Assembly (NCBI RefSeq): GCF_023016285.1
Contig: NZ_CP095413.1
Span: forward strand, 3,737,001-3,801,000
DNA length: 64,000 bases
Source of the DNA: Muricauda sp. SCSIO 64092
GTDB taxonomy: Bacteria > Bacteroidota > Bacteroidia > Flavobacteriales > Flavobacteriaceae
Direction of reading: 5' to 3'
Shown: positions 36,421 through 45,502 of the stretch, in pieces
How positions within the stretch are numbered: position 1 is the first letter of the stretch
Layout: each line of letters begins with the position of its first letter
Notes under the pieces: model-generated
What the model saw: the letters and a program-made list of their open reading frames with translations, nothing else
Database searches by the model: none
What the model was told of the DNA's origin: nothing
Translations under genes and position numbers: made by a program

Positions 36421-37338
36421 ATTGTAGGATATAAGATTACGGGGATGCTTTAGTTTAAGAATTTCTGAGGTTCTTTGATGGCTAACATGAGTATAAATCT
36501 GGGTTATGTTAATGGAGCTGTGTCCCAAGAGTTCCTGGATATATCTAATGTTGATATTAGCTTCTAATAGCTGAGTAGCAAAAGTGTGCCTGAAAACGTG
36601 CGGAGTAACACCACGTTTAATCCCGGATTCTTGAGATATTTTTTTGATAAGATGACGAACAGATTGTTCGGAAATCCTATGGTTCAATCGATTGATAAAA
36701 AAGTAAGAGTTCTGTTTTATTTTGTCTTCAAATAAGCTATGGTAGTCTTTTAAAGCAGTTATGGTCTCCTCATTGGTAATGGGAATGATACGTTCTTTAT
36801 TTCCTTTACCAAGGATTTTTATTGTGCTGAAATCGGAATGTATGTTTGATTTTTGAAGAAAACAAAGCTCTGAAACGCGAATTCCCGTAGCGAATAACAA
36901 CTCTACAATAGCTATATTTCTAACAATTTGGCGATATCTCATTGAACTTTTTGAAGCTGCCAATTTTTGAGATTGAAGTTGTCTAAGTATTGCAGTAACC
37001 TCTTTTAATGACAACACAGAGGGAAGTGACTTTTGGACCCTTATGTTAATCCGTATTTTGTCAAATGGATTTTCTGAAATGCAATCTTCATATAAGAGAT
37101 GGCTATAGAAAACCTTAAGGGTTGCTATTTTTCTTTTGACCGTTCTGGGAGCATATTTATTGATGTGAGCCAAATGCTTCTTAATATGTTCTTTTTGAAT
37201 TGATCTAAAATCCTGGATATCAAATTCGTCTTTGATATATTTTTTGAATTGTTTGAGATCTGACGTGTAAGCCTCAATTGTTTTTTCACTTAGTTTTTTT
37301 TCCGTTTTACAATGAGACAAGAAGTCGTTTAAATACAT
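36418..37338 (-). CDS. Tyrosine recombinase (XerC/D-like integrase)
   Basis: The 306-residue protein has an N-terminal SAM-like core-binding domain (about 1-95) and a catalytic domain with all key residues: Arg154 (TGIRVSEL), Lys178 (LGKGNKER), His247 and Arg250 (HVFRHTFA), His273 (GHSSI) and the nucleophile Tyr282 (TQIYTHV). Length and sequence are those of Xer-like recombinases found in Bacteroidota mobile elements and invertible loci rather than of the chromosomal XerC/D. It lies next to an inverted repeat whose second copy is 4.4 kb away, and could catalyse inversion of that segment or integration of the whole module. Confidence 0.92.
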   Translation of the reverse strand: MYLNDFLSHCKTEKKLSEKTIEAYTSDLKQFKKYIKDEFDIQDFRSIQKEHIKKHLAHINKYAPRTVKRKIATLKVFYSHLLYEDCISENPFDKIRINIRVQKSLPSVLSLKEVTAILRQLQSQKLAASKSSMRYRQIVRNIAIVELLFATGIRVSELCFLQKSNIHSDFSTIKILGKGNKERIIPITNEETITALKDYHSLFEDKIKQNSYFFINRLNHRISEQSVRHLIKKISQESGIKRGVTPHVFRHTFATQLLEANINIRYIQELLGHSSINITQIYTHVSHQRTSEILKLKHPRNLISYN

Positions 37339-37341
37339 GAT

Positions 37342-37363
37342 GTGGTTTTTAAGTTAGAACCAC
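37342..37363. promoter_or_regulatory. Dyad just upstream of the recombinase gene
   Basis: GTGGTT (37342-37347) and AACCAC (37358-37363) are inverted around a 10-base centre, 4 bases before the recombinase start. Its place suggests an operator or a leader hairpin limiting recombinase expression. Confidence 0.35.
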
Positions 37364-37458
37364 GTAAAATAGAATTATTTAAAATAGTTGTCCTAGAAAG
37401 CATTGCCACTGAAGCAAGACTTAAACAGAATTAGAAATTGTGGACTTTTTTAGCAGTA

Positions 37459-38556
37459 CTAATTTAGCTCCATTTTTTTAGTGATTTTTTCAACTTTTTC
37501 AAATACATGGGCAAGATTATTTTGATGTGAAATCTTTCGTGAGGTCAATTTCCATTTAGGTGTTGCTAAATAGTAATTTAGAAACAGACCTAGAAAAATG
37601 ATGATCATACCACTAATAGTATAAATCATATTTTCGTTCAATTCTTGGAAGAAATAATACCAAGTGGTAAGCAATCCAACAAATAGTGTACACATCGCTA
37701 CAATTAAATAGGCTCTAACTTGCCGTAAAACACCCAAAACCATAAGGACTGTTGCGAATATCGCCTTAAGTAAAATCATCAATACAAGGGCATATGTATT
37801 AAAATAGGCAATTGAATCACCATGGTTCTCATTTTTGAAAATAGTATAAAGACTTTCTTGTAGTATGGGATTTAAGAACGCCATAACCATTAGTAGAAAG
37901 AATACCTCCAAGGTTTCGTTCCACCTTAACGAAAAAGGAGGTATCTCTTCACGCCTTTTTGAGAAATACAACGCAAAACATAATGTACTTACTATGGATG
38001 TAATGATGAATACTTCAAAGGAGAAACTCATTCGAATATACTCAAATAGACAAGTCTGTAGCAGCACGAAAGCGGAATAAATGGCGATATAGTTGTGGTA
38101 CCGAATTGCTATGACCCATGCTACTAATGCTACTATCAAAAATTGGATTGGATTTTGGATTTTATTTTCATTAAATATCCAAAGGATGGAAGCTATCAAA
38201 AATAAACCCCCTATCAAGATAAGGGCTTTATCCATACCAGCTTGGTTGTACCTTTTTCCAATGTAGACTTCGTAAATGAACAGGGTGCCAGTTCCTATAA
38301 CAAATAGTGCAGTAGGATTAAGTTCTGTTATAAGTAAACCAATCAAATATGTTCCCCCCAAGAGAAAAACTGTGGTAGCAGAAAATAATAAGGTTCTTAT
38401 GGATAGATTTGTAGACTTCCTTTTATCCGAGTACTTTTCATTAAGATTACTGGCTTCGGTAGCTGTAATGTAATCGATATCGCTCCATTGCTTTACCTTT
38501 CTTTCAACAAGACGTTTAAGAGACGATTGATTACCGGGGTATTTAAGATTGATCAT
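37459..38556 (-). CDS. Multi-pass membrane protein (DUF2157-like)
   Basis: The 365-residue protein has a soluble N-terminal region of about 50 residues (LKRLVERKVKQWSDIDYITA) and about ten hydrophobic helices, ending in a charged tail. It starts 14 bases inside the end of the upstream gene at 38543-39517, which encodes a similar protein, so both are probably translated together and may form a complex. The pattern of a short helical N-terminus followed by many paired helices is reminiscent of DUF2157 proteins, but the resemblance is weak. Function unknown. Confidence 0.65.
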   Translation of the reverse strand: MINLKYPGNQSSLKRLVERKVKQWSDIDYITATEASNLNEKYSDKRKSTNLSIRTLLFSATTVFLLGGTYLIGLLITELNPTALFVIGTGTLFIYEVYIGKRYNQAGMDKALILIGGLFLIASILWIFNENKIQNPIQFLIVALVAWVIAIRYHNYIAIYSAFVLLQTCLFEYIRMSFSFEVFIITSIVSTLCFALYFSKRREEIPPFSLRWNETLEVFFLLMVMAFLNPILQESLYTIFKNENHGDSIAYFNTYALVLMILLKAIFATVLMVLGVLRQVRAYLIVAMCTLFVGLLTTWYYFFQELNENMIYTISGMIIIFLGLFLNYYLATPKWKLTSRKISHQNNLAHVFEKVEKITKKMELN

Positions 38557-39517
38557 GTCTATTTCTTTTAACTAAAAAATATGCAATGACGATGAATGCG
38601 GTACAAATAAGATATAGGGATGTTGCATATTCATTTTTCCATTTAAAAACCTTGAAGTACGTAGTCATGGCGACATATAGATATATGATTGTGGTAGTTG
38701 ATACGATGGGACTTTTTTCTTTTCTTGACAACGCTAAAAAGACAATACTCCCAACAATAATAAGTCCAAAGTATAGAATGTTGGGATTTTCTTGATAGAC
38801 CAAATTAGCGGTTAGAGCCAACATGATAAGTTGTGTAGCAAATATTAAATACGTCTTTTTGAAATGCTTTTTCCAATTTTTCCAACTAGTTAAATAACCA
38901 ACAATTAGGAATCCGACACCAATTAATGTGCTTTCCGCAACTGGAATATCCTGCATAAATACATTTGGATTCTCCCATGAAAATATATCAAAAGCTATGG
39001 AGAACCATGCGGTAAATGCAATAAGCCCTTTTGTAAGTATTACACGGCTATCAAAATAATAGGCGCAAAAAAAATAGAATAATGTGGTGATTATCGCAAT
39101 ATCGTCATAGCGATTTCCAAAAATCTTGAATTCATATTGCACATAACCTTCCAGAGATAGAAAAAACGTAGTGCAAGCAACGAGTACTAAGTCAAAGAAA
39201 CGTGCCTTTTGTTCTATTTTCCCCCACGAAAAAGGCTCTTTTCTAGTAAAGCAATAATAGGAGGTGGATAAGAAAGCGATAAGTAAAATAGTAACAAGAA
39301 TCCATTTTAGATAGTGGTCAAAATGATCAATTATGATATTGAGAATGCCTATCGAAAAAAAGCTGATTCCTATACCTAGCAATACTTTGAGTTCCCAATA
39401 CACGGAGAGAACAGATGAATCCAGTTGTTTCTGTAATTCGTTTATTCTGAACTCTGACATATCCTTTTCCTCTTTAAACTGGTGAATTACAGACTTGTCT
39501 TCTTTGGAAAGTGACAT
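38543..39517 (-). CDS. Multi-pass membrane protein (DUF2157-like), first gene of the pair
   Basis: A 324-residue protein with a helical cytoplasmic N-terminus (KEEKDMSEFRINELQKQLDS) followed by about ten membrane helices; segments such as FFCAYYFDSRVILTKGLIAF resemble DUF2157-type proteins. It overlaps the following gene by 14 bases. Together with that gene it lies next to the recombinase module on the same strand, but whether it belongs to that mobile unit is unknown. No catalytic or binding motif is visible. Confidence 0.65.
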   Translation of the reverse strand: MSLSKEDKSVIHQFKEEKDMSEFRINELQKQLDSSVLSVYWELKVLLGIGISFFSIGILNIIIDHFDHYLKWILVTILLIAFLSTSYYCFTRKEPFSWGKIEQKARFFDLVLVACTTFFLSLEGYVQYEFKIFGNRYDDIAIITTLFYFFCAYYFDSRVILTKGLIAFTAWFSIAFDIFSWENPNVFMQDIPVAESTLIGVGFLIVGYLTSWKNWKKHFKKTYLIFATQLIMLALTANLVYQENPNILYFGLIIVGSIVFLALSRKEKSPIVSTTTIIYLYVAMTTYFKVFKWKNEYATSLYLICTAFIVIAYFLVKRNRHDQS

Positions 39518-39961
39518 TTGGTTGACTTCTTATAATGTATTGGTTGTTAACTTTTTAAATATACATATCTGCGTTATGATAGTCAATATTTTCGTTAGAT
39601 CACTGTAAGTAATATCTTCATCCGATCTCAATTGCTCTTTAACGAAACTGGATTGTATAAAGACCAGAACCTAAATTTTAAATGGCTTGGTTCATTGGTA
39701 TTTAAAGGTATTTGTATTTTGATGCCCACCGAATAGGTGACTTTTGGATGGATTAAATTGGAATCTCCTAGAAATTCCAGCATCTCAGCGAAAAAAGAGA
39801 TTTCATGCGTTTAAAAAACTTCTTTCCTGAAGCTGTTAGCCGGTTTGTTGAACAGTCTGTTTGATCGCAAATGACGTCATTTGACTTTCATTCCAAGGTT
39901 AGGAATCCTAGATTATAAAGCAAAAGGATGTAATGGGTTTACTCCAATAACCCCATTCTTA
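39518..39961. other. Gene-free stretch at the right side of the recombinase region
   Basis: No convincing reading frame is present on either strand. It holds a 16-base perfect palindrome (39868-39883). This may be an old junction between accessory and core DNA, since composition changes from AT-rich to more balanced here. Confidence 0.4.
39868..39883. repeat. Perfect 16-base palindrome
   Basis: CAAATGACGTCATTTG equals its own reverse complement. It lies 79 bases past the stop codon of the AraC gene at 39962-40888. It could be a binding site of a dimeric protein (the ATGACGTCAT centre is a common bZIP-like or repressor half-site layout) or a recombination remnant. Confidence 0.4.
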
Positions 39962-40888
39962 TTAATTCAGATAAGCTTCTATATAGGCCTTAGGACTCAT
40001 TCCTGTCTTCTTTTTAAATAAGCGCGAGAAATATTGCGGATATTCAAACCCCAATTTATAGGCAGTCCCAGAAATAGTATTTGAGGGGTTTAAAAGCATG
40101 TTCTTGGCTTCATCAATGATAAATAGATTGATTTGGTCAATCGCTGTTTTGCCTGTTTCCGCTTTTATGGTGTCACTCATATAGCGGTGACTCACCTGTA
40201 GTTGCGATGCCATCCATTCCACAGTTGGAATGCCCTCTTCGGCAAAAAGGTTCTGCTCAAAATAGGTGTTTAGAATATCGTTGAATTTTGTAAACAAGAC
40301 CTTGTTGTCGTCGGTTCTGTCAAGAAACTGTCTTTTGTAAAATCGGTCGGCATATTTTAGTAATGTTTCTAGGTGTGAAATGATAATTTCTTTGCTGAAT
40401 TCATCCTGATTGTTCTCATATTCAATCTTCATGCTATTGAAAATATCCTTTACAATCTGCTCTTCTTTTGGAGATAGATGCAAAGCTTCATTCACGTTGT
40501 AATTGAAGAAGTTGTATTTCTTTATTTTTTGATAGATTTCCAAGTTGCGGATATAATCCTTATGGAATGCTACATGATAACTTTCAGAACTGAAAGCGAT
40601 GCCCTTAAAGCTCAATTCTTGATTGGGCGCTGTAAACAAAAGAGTTCCTTTTGAACAATCGTATTTGGTACGGCCATAGGTAAACTCGCCAGAAACTATG
40701 TTTTTGAAACTAATGCCATAAAACTGACAATTAAGTTCTACAGGCTCATCAAAAGTATAGGCTTCACAACTTTTTTCTTCGCCTTCTTTCAATTGGGTAT
40801 GCAAAACGCTGAACAAGGGGTTTTCTGGTTCTGGTAAATCAAACTGTTTATGAAATTCCGATATCGTATTGAATTGATAATTGGGCAT
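39962..40888 (-). CDS. AraC-family transcriptional regulator
   Basis: This 308-residue regulator has an N-terminal ligand-binding (cupin-like) domain of about 180 residues and a C-terminal AraC DNA-binding domain (about 205-305) with VEWMASQLQVSHRYMSDTIK and the second helix GTAYKLGFEYPQYFSRLFKK, KTGMSPKAYIEAYL. It belongs to the group common in Bacteroidota beside small oxidoreductase and hydrolase genes. It is third in a minus-strand operon behind the alpha/beta hydrolase and the NAD-binding protein genes (gaps of 51 and 57 bases) and probably controls them. Confidence 0.9.
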   Translation of the reverse strand: MPNYQFNTISEFHKQFDLPEPENPLFSVLHTQLKEGEEKSCEAYTFDEPVELNCQFYGISFKNIVSGEFTYGRTKYDCSKGTLLFTAPNQELSFKGIAFSSESYHVAFHKDYIRNLEIYQKIKKYNFFNYNVNEALHLSPKEEQIVKDIFNSMKIEYENNQDEFSKEIIISHLETLLKYADRFYKRQFLDRTDDNKVLFTKFNDILNTYFEQNLFAEEGIPTVEWMASQLQVSHRYMSDTIKAETGKTAIDQINLFIIDEAKNMLLNPSNTISGTAYKLGFEYPQYFSRLFKKKTGMSPKAYIEAYLN

Positions 40889-40945
40889 TTTTGTCTTTAA
40901 ATTGGATTTTCAATTTACGGTTTTAAGGTGGTAAATTTTATTTAG

Positions 40946-41611
40946 CTACTTTTTTGCAAGTTGAAGGATATCAATAGGGTCCATTATCTTCTTATCATAT
41001 CCACTTTTAGTAGCTTTAATCATTGATAATCCAATTTGAGCTGTATCTACTACTGAATTTGGAGCCAGACGCTTCATTAACTTCAATAACCAAGTCATAT
41101 TTTTGATTACTACTCTGTAGAGTTTACTACTTGGAGATACTCCTTTTGCTGGAATAATCATGCCTGGGCGGAACATAAATGCTTGCTGAAATCCAAGTTT
41201 TAATATGTCATTCTCTGTTTTACCTTTTACACGAGCCCACATACTTCCTTTTTCGTTAGACTTGGTACCTTGCCCAGAGACGTAAATAAAAGTCATACTA
41301 GGGTTTAGTCCAACCAGCACTTTTGCTAATGCCATAGTGTAATCATAAGTGAGTTTGGTGTATTCTTCCTCCTTCATTCCGGCCGAACTCACACCCATAC
41401 AGGCGTAACAAGCATCATAATCTGCCAGTTGACCTTTTATTGAGAGAAATTCAGAAAAATCTTGGTGAAGGAGCTCCTTTAGTTTCGAATGGTCAATACC
41501 TACGCTTCTTCTCGAAACGGACAATACTTCTGTAATTTCATAGCTATCCAAGCATTCCAACAAAACGCCTTTGCCAACCATCCCCGTGGCTCCTGTTATA
41601 ATTACTTTCAT
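40946..41611 (-). CDS. NAD(P)-binding oxidoreductase, atypical short-chain dehydrogenase
   Basis: The 221-residue protein opens with KVIITGATGMVGKGVLLECL, a GxTGxxG Rossmann motif, and continues with YDACYACMGVSSAGM and MTFIYVSGQGT, matching the HTATIP2/NmrA-like atypical SDR group. The active-site Tyr-x3-Lys pair of classical SDRs is not evident; a KGKTENDIL segment may replace it. Such proteins often sense or reduce with NADPH. It sits between the hydrolase and AraC genes in one operon. Confidence 0.85.
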   Translation of the reverse strand: MKVIITGATGMVGKGVLLECLDSYEITEVLSVSRRSVGIDHSKLKELLHQDFSEFLSIKGQLADYDACYACMGVSSAGMKEEEYTKLTYDYTMALAKVLVGLNPSMTFIYVSGQGTKSNEKGSMWARVKGKTENDILKLGFQQAFMFRPGMIIPAKGVSPSSKLYRVVIKNMTWLLKLMKRLAPNSVVDTAQIGLSMIKATKSGYDKKIMDPIDILQLAKK

Positions 41612-41662
41612 GATTTATGTTTTTTAAAAGGTAAAGAACATTTATATTCTCTACCTTAAATC

Positions 41663-42601
41663 TTATTTATTAAAGAATTTCGCCACGGCATCCGTCGATA
41701 CTTTTACAGCTTCTGGTTTATAGTAAAAATCAACATGGCTAAACTCATCTACAGCTAAAACCTCATGTTCATTGGTAAGCTTCTCAATAAATCCAGTTGA
41801 ACAAGGGGCTGTGGAAGCAGTTGTTCCATAGACCACAAGAGTAGGCTGTACAATCTTGTCTGCATAAGCCTCACCTATAGAAATAAGGGATTGCATTGCT
41901 TGGTCACCAATGTGCATATTGGTATAGTTCTCAACCGCTTTAGGTCCTCTAAACCCATCCCTGCCGTAGTAATCATAAGTTTCTCCAGCCATTGCTGGAT
42001 ATGCCGCGGTTCCTACAAATTCCTCTCTTGACTGCTCATCGTCAAGCCCAAATGGAGCTACATAATCTGGCGCTCCAGTTTCATACTGCTTTTGCATTGA
42101 AGCATTTGCAGCAGCAATCATTTGATACGCCATTTCTTTGTCTGTCCATTGGAAACCATCTGCCGCCATCATACCTGAAACCGTTGCAATTTTCTTGATT
42201 CTATGGTCTGTAACTGCTGCCGATGCAATAATAGAACCACCTTGGCACACGCCAAGTCCATGAATTTCTTCAACAAAAGGCAGTGTACCGAGATAGGAAA
42301 CTGCATCCCAGGTATTTTCGATTAACCTGAACATGTATCTAGATTGCTTAAATTCTCCTGGCAAAGCTGGCGAGTCTCCCATTCCTAAATAGTCAAAGCC
42401 CAAATAGATAAAACCCCTTTTGGCCATTTCTGGACCATAGGTAGCTGGAATTTGGTCTTTCACTTGTGGAAACGGACTTGCCCCAACAATCGCTTTATAT
42501 TTTTGATTTGCATCAAAACCTTCTGGAAGGTATAAATCCCCGGCTAGTTCTACTCCAAATGATTTAAAAGTCACTTTGTTTTTTCCTACTTGTAGTTCCA
42601 T
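41663..42601 (-). CDS. Alpha/beta hydrolase with a Cys at the nucleophile elbow
   Basis: A 312-residue cytoplasmic alpha/beta hydrolase: the oxyanion region is ASPFPQVKDQ and the nucleophile elbow reads GLGVCQGG, i.e. G-x-C-x-G as in dienelactone-hydrolase- and YcjY-like enzymes, instead of the usual Ser. The acid and base are probably the Asp/Glu after LVVYGTTAS and the His in EFSHVDFYY. No signal peptide is seen. It is the first gene of an operon with an atypical SDR and an AraC regulator, suggesting turnover of a small ester or aromatic compound; the substrate is not known. Confidence 0.85.
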   Translation of the reverse strand: MELQVGKNKVTFKSFGVELAGDLYLPEGFDANQKYKAIVGASPFPQVKDQIPATYGPEMAKRGFIYLGFDYLGMGDSPALPGEFKQSRYMFRLIENTWDAVSYLGTLPFVEEIHGLGVCQGGSIIASAAVTDHRIKKIATVSGMMAADGFQWTDKEMAYQMIAAANASMQKQYETGAPDYVAPFGLDDEQSREEFVGTAAYPAMAGETYDYYGRDGFRGPKAVENYTNMHIGDQAMQSLISIGEAYADKIVQPTLVVYGTTASTAPCSTGFIEKLTNEHEVLAVDEFSHVDFYYKPEAVKVSTDAVAKFFNK

Positions 42602-42736
42602 GATATAACTGCTTAATAGATTATTTTAATTATTTGAATACAAAACTACCAAGCACTTTAAGCTCAACTCTTAAACATTTTCGCAGGAGACGTATACATT
42701 TTGGTTAAAAGAAAAAAAACACCATATAGAGTGGAT

Positions 42737-42892
42737 TTATGAGATGTATTTTTCAGGATATAGAACACTTGTCATAGTTTCACTACCATCCATTTTAGGT
42801 TTCCCATAGTTATTTAATTCACTTACCCAGCCTTGGCCATCACACTTTTTTGATAGTAAAACACCAACATTCACCAGTTGACTGGACTGCAT
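42737..42892 (-). pseudogene. Possible C-terminal gene fragment of unknown family
   Basis: The minus strand encodes MQSSQLVNVGVLLSKKCDGQ and continues to SETMTSVLYPEKYIS-stop. The same frame stays open about 27 codons further upstream (AHAISIFRIDQRLIKRECAT) with no start before a TAG. The residue composition looks protein-like. It may be the tail of a lost gene or a small gene of 51 residues. No family recognised. Confidence 0.3.
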
Positions 42893-43098
42893 AAAGCCGG
42901 TCGCACACTCCCTTTTTATAAGTCTTTGGTCAATCCTGAATATTGAAATCGCGTGGGCATCAAAAAAAGATAACGACTACACGGCTCTATGGGAAGTAAA
43001 TCAAAACATCGAATTATGGAATCATCTCAAAATATCCATCCGGAAGTGAAACTAAAGAATCAAAAAGAAAAACGCTGCCGGATATGATAGAGCCTGTG

Positions 43099-43300
43099 GG
43101 AGCATTGGCTTTCGAATCCCGAAGGCGTAACGAAAAAAGCGAGCTTTTTTATTGGCTCGCTTTTGCATTTAACTTCAAAATTTTGACTTTAGTGGAGCCG
43201 GAGACGGCCGAGCGTTAGGAAAAGGTCTTGCAGACCTTTTTAGCGAAGGAGCGAGCTGGAGCGCTGGCTTTCGAATCCCGAAGGCATAACGAAAAAAAGC
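43099..43300. repeat. Repeat cluster downstream of tmRNA (two 42-base direct repeats with hairpins)
   Basis: A 42-base sequence containing GGCTTTCGAATCCCGAAGGC followed by a TAACGAAAAAA block occurs at 43099-43140 and again at 43258-43300. Each copy leads into a hairpin: AAAAGCGAGC/GCTCGCTTTT (43135-43164) and the tmRNA terminator. Between them lie a third hairpin, AAAAGGTCT/AGACCTTTT (43220-43240), and a copy of the tmRNA 3' end, AGTGGAGCCGGAG (43191-43203, repeated at 43324-43336). The cluster looks like repeated terminator/REP-type units or the trace of an insertion at the tmRNA end. Confidence 0.6.
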
Positions 43301-43321
43301 TACCCAAAAAGGTAGCTTTTT
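43294..43321 (-). terminator. tmRNA terminator
   Basis: On the minus strand AAAAAGCTACC pairs with GGTAGCTTTTT around a 6-base loop, followed by more T. It begins 5 bases after the CCA end of the tmRNA. Confidence 0.85.
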
Positions 43322-43325
43322 GAAG

Positions 43326-43722
43326 TGGAGCCGGAGGGATTCGAACCCTCGTCCAAACAAGCAACAACAATGCTTTCTACATGCTTAGTTCTGATTCGTT
43401 TTTCGACGCACGACCGACCCAAAACCGCCTATCGTACGCTTAGCTTCTTTAGTTTAGGATTTCCATTGAAGCCCTGAAAATCCGGTGTTGACTTTTATGG
43501 TGCCCCAAAAAAGGTCGCCGTCAACAAGGGCTACCAAGGGACATTTAGCTTTCCCGCCTTGCGGGACTAGGCTTGGACTTACTGTAATTCAGTCAATTAA
43601 GCAGCTAAAGCGTAGTTAGACTCGCCATTTAAAAGTGTGGGATATTGAATTTACGAGCATCATTCCCATAGCTCGACATGCTTACATCGCCATTGGTCTC
43701 GCTGTCAAAACCAGTCGGCCCC
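43326..43722 (-). ncRNA. ssrA: Transfer-messenger RNA
   Basis: The minus strand starts GGGGCCGACTGGTTTTGACA, the standard tmRNA 5' end, and ends with a T-arm (GGTTCGAATCCC) and acceptor strand CGGCTCC-A with an encoded CCA; 5' GGGGCCG pairs with 3' CGGCUCC (one G-U). The tag frame runs from GGC at 43626 to TAA at 43597 and encodes GESNYALAA, which ends with the ALAA degradation signal. The RNA with SmpB rescues stalled ribosomes and tags the incomplete protein. Length 397 bases; a hairpin terminator follows. The resume codon choice (GGC) rests on comparison with known flavobacterial tags. Confidence 0.95.
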
Positions 43723-43929
43723 ATAATGGGATGGCAAATCCGTGATTTGCGTGGTCAAAGTATATCCCGAATGTATTTCGGAACCTCATACCCCACTATC
43801 CCATCATTTTTGTCAAAGAACACTTTTGAAAAGGATGGCAAAGTTAACCAATTATCTTTCCCGATCAGAAAAGTTTGCGCATGCCCTACAATCCCATTAT
43901 TTTAGTCCAAATAGTATACCAAACCCGTC

Positions 43930-45132
43930 ATGCGATTCGGAATTATCCAAGAACGTAAGAACCCGCCCGATAGGCGTGTGGTCCTTTCCCCAAAATTGTG
44001 TCAAAATGTCCAACAGTCCCATTCGGAAGCCAAAATTATTGTTGAACCTTCTCCCATACGTGTTTTTGAAGATGCGGAGTACAAGGCCTTAGGGATTGAA
44101 GTGGCCTCCAAAATGGAGGAGTGTGATGTGCTATTGGGGGTAAAGGAAGTTCCAATTGCTGCGTTGATACCCCATAAAAAGTACTTCTTTTTTTCCCATA
44201 CCATCAAAAAACAGCCCTATAATCGGGATTTGCTCCGAGCTATTCTGGACAGGAATATTGAACTCTATGACCATGAGGTGATTACCAATTCCAAAGGGCT
44301 GCGTTTGGTTGCTTTTGGGCGCTATGCCGGCATTGTGGGGGCCTATAATGGCATTCGTGCCTATGGTATGAAATATCAAAGCTTTAATTTGCCCAGGGCT
44401 GAAAACTTAAAAGATCAACAGGCCTTAATTGCCGAGTTGAACAAAATCAAGCTGCCAAACATTAAAATTTTGTTGACCGGTAAGGGTAGGGTAGGCAATG
44501 GCTCCAAGGAAATGCTTGATGCCATGGGCATTCGAAAGGTCAATGTTGCCGAATACCTGCATCATGATTTTGAGGAACCGGTATATTGCCAAATAGACGT
44601 TTCGGAATACAATACACGTAAAGATGGGGTACGTGGCAATAAAACGGATTTCTTTGCCAATCCCTCGGAATACAAGTCCAATTTCTTTCGCTTTGCCAAG
44701 GTGACCGATTTTTATATCGCCGGACATTTTTATGGGGATGGTGCCCCTTACCTGTACACAAGGGAAGATGCCAAACATCCCGACTTTAAGATTAAAGTGG
44801 TGGCCGATGTTAGCTGTGATATTGATGGTCCCGTGGCTTCAACCATTCGGCCTTCCACGATTGCCAACCCCGTTTATGGGTATCACGCCATCTCGGAACA
44901 GGAAATGGACTTTAAGGATGCCAGGGCGATTGCGGTGATGGCCGTGGACAACTTGCCTGCGGAACTCCCCAGGGACGCAAGCGATGGATTTGGGGAAGCC
45001 TTTTCAAAATATGTGATTCCCGCTTTTTTTAATGGGGATAAGGACGGAATACTGGAGCGTGCACGAATGACCAAAAATGGAGGGTTGACGGAACGTTATT
45101 CGTACTTGCAAGAGTATGTGGCCATCGAGTAA
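43930..45132 (+). CDS. Saccharopine / alanine dehydrogenase-like NAD(P)-dependent oxidoreductase
   Basis: The 400-residue protein begins RFGIIQERKNPPDRRVVLSP, the AlaDH/PNT N-terminal signature (E-x-K-x-P-E-x-R-V-x-L-T-P in relatives), and has a Rossmann motif LLTGKGRVGNGSKEML at about 179-194. The catalytic domain includes ADVSCDIDGPVASTIRPSTI, as in LYS1-type lysine-forming saccharopine dehydrogenases and relatives. It probably acts on an amino acid with NAD(P)H in the cytoplasm; the exact substrate is not certain. The gene is monocistronic, starting 207 bases from the tmRNA promoter side on the opposite strand. Confidence 0.85.
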   Translation: MRFGIIQERKNPPDRRVVLSPKLCQNVQQSHSEAKIIVEPSPIRVFEDAEYKALGIEVASKMEECDVLLGVKEVPIAALIPHKKYFFFSHTIKKQPYNRDLLRAILDRNIELYDHEVITNSKGLRLVAFGRYAGIVGAYNGIRAYGMKYQSFNLPRAENLKDQQALIAELNKIKLPNIKILLTGKGRVGNGSKEMLDAMGIRKVNVAEYLHHDFEEPVYCQIDVSEYNTRKDGVRGNKTDFFANPSEYKSNFFRFAKVTDFYIAGHFYGDGAPYLYTREDAKHPDFKIKVVADVSCDIDGPVASTIRPSTIANPVYGYHAISEQEMDFKDARAIAVMAVDNLPAELPRDASDGFGEAFSKYVIPAFFNGDKDGILERARMTKNGGLTERYSYLQEYVAIE

Positions 45133-45217
45133 ACAGGTAGTTCGTCTTTTTTCCTTAACGCAATTTTAAGGATTTCGTAAAAATGTATATATTGAAAGGC
45201 TTTTGTGCTTAAACCAC

Positions 45218-45502
45218 ATGAAGTTTAACTGGAAGTCCCCTGAAAAAGAAATGAGCGAAAAGCTCAAAAAGGCCTGTATCGATTTTGAATACGAATTGAG
45301 GCCTAAAATCACTAAATTCTTATTGGAACGTTTGGACGCAGAGTGTTGTGGCGATTTGAGCTGTTTTTATTTTGATGTGGACCTCAACTCCGGATGGGTA
45401 GGGATTGGGACCGAAACTCCTCAGGATTATATTGACAAGATCCAGGTTGATTTTGACAATGAAATCAATGGCAACCTTAACTTTTCGGCTTTGGCTTCCT
45501 AA
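45218..45502 (+). CDS. Small hypothetical acidic protein
   Basis: A 94-residue protein from the ATG at 45218 (MKFNWKSPEKEMSEKLKKAC); a TTG at 45203 would add five residues. It has no signal peptide or membrane helix, with a helical first half and a beta-rich second half (CGDLSCFYFDVDLNSGWVGI). A Cys-Cys pair (ECCGDLSC) might bind metal, but no known motif fits. It follows the dehydrogenase gene by 85 bases. Family not recognised. Confidence 0.55.
   Translation: MKFNWKSPEKEMSEKLKKACIDFEYELRPKITKFLLERLDAECCGDLSCFYFDVDLNSGWVGIGTETPQDYIDKIQVDFDNEINGNLNFSALAS

Noticed and set aside
43099..43300. tRNA genes suggested by TTCGAATCCC
   Set aside because: Only T-arm-like sequence is present; no anticodon arm, D arm or acceptor stem can be built around either copy.
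43175..43360. 61-codon minus-strand frame downstream of tmRNA
   Set aside because: It spans hairpins, the tmRNA end and repeats; a chance frame in structured non-coding DNA.
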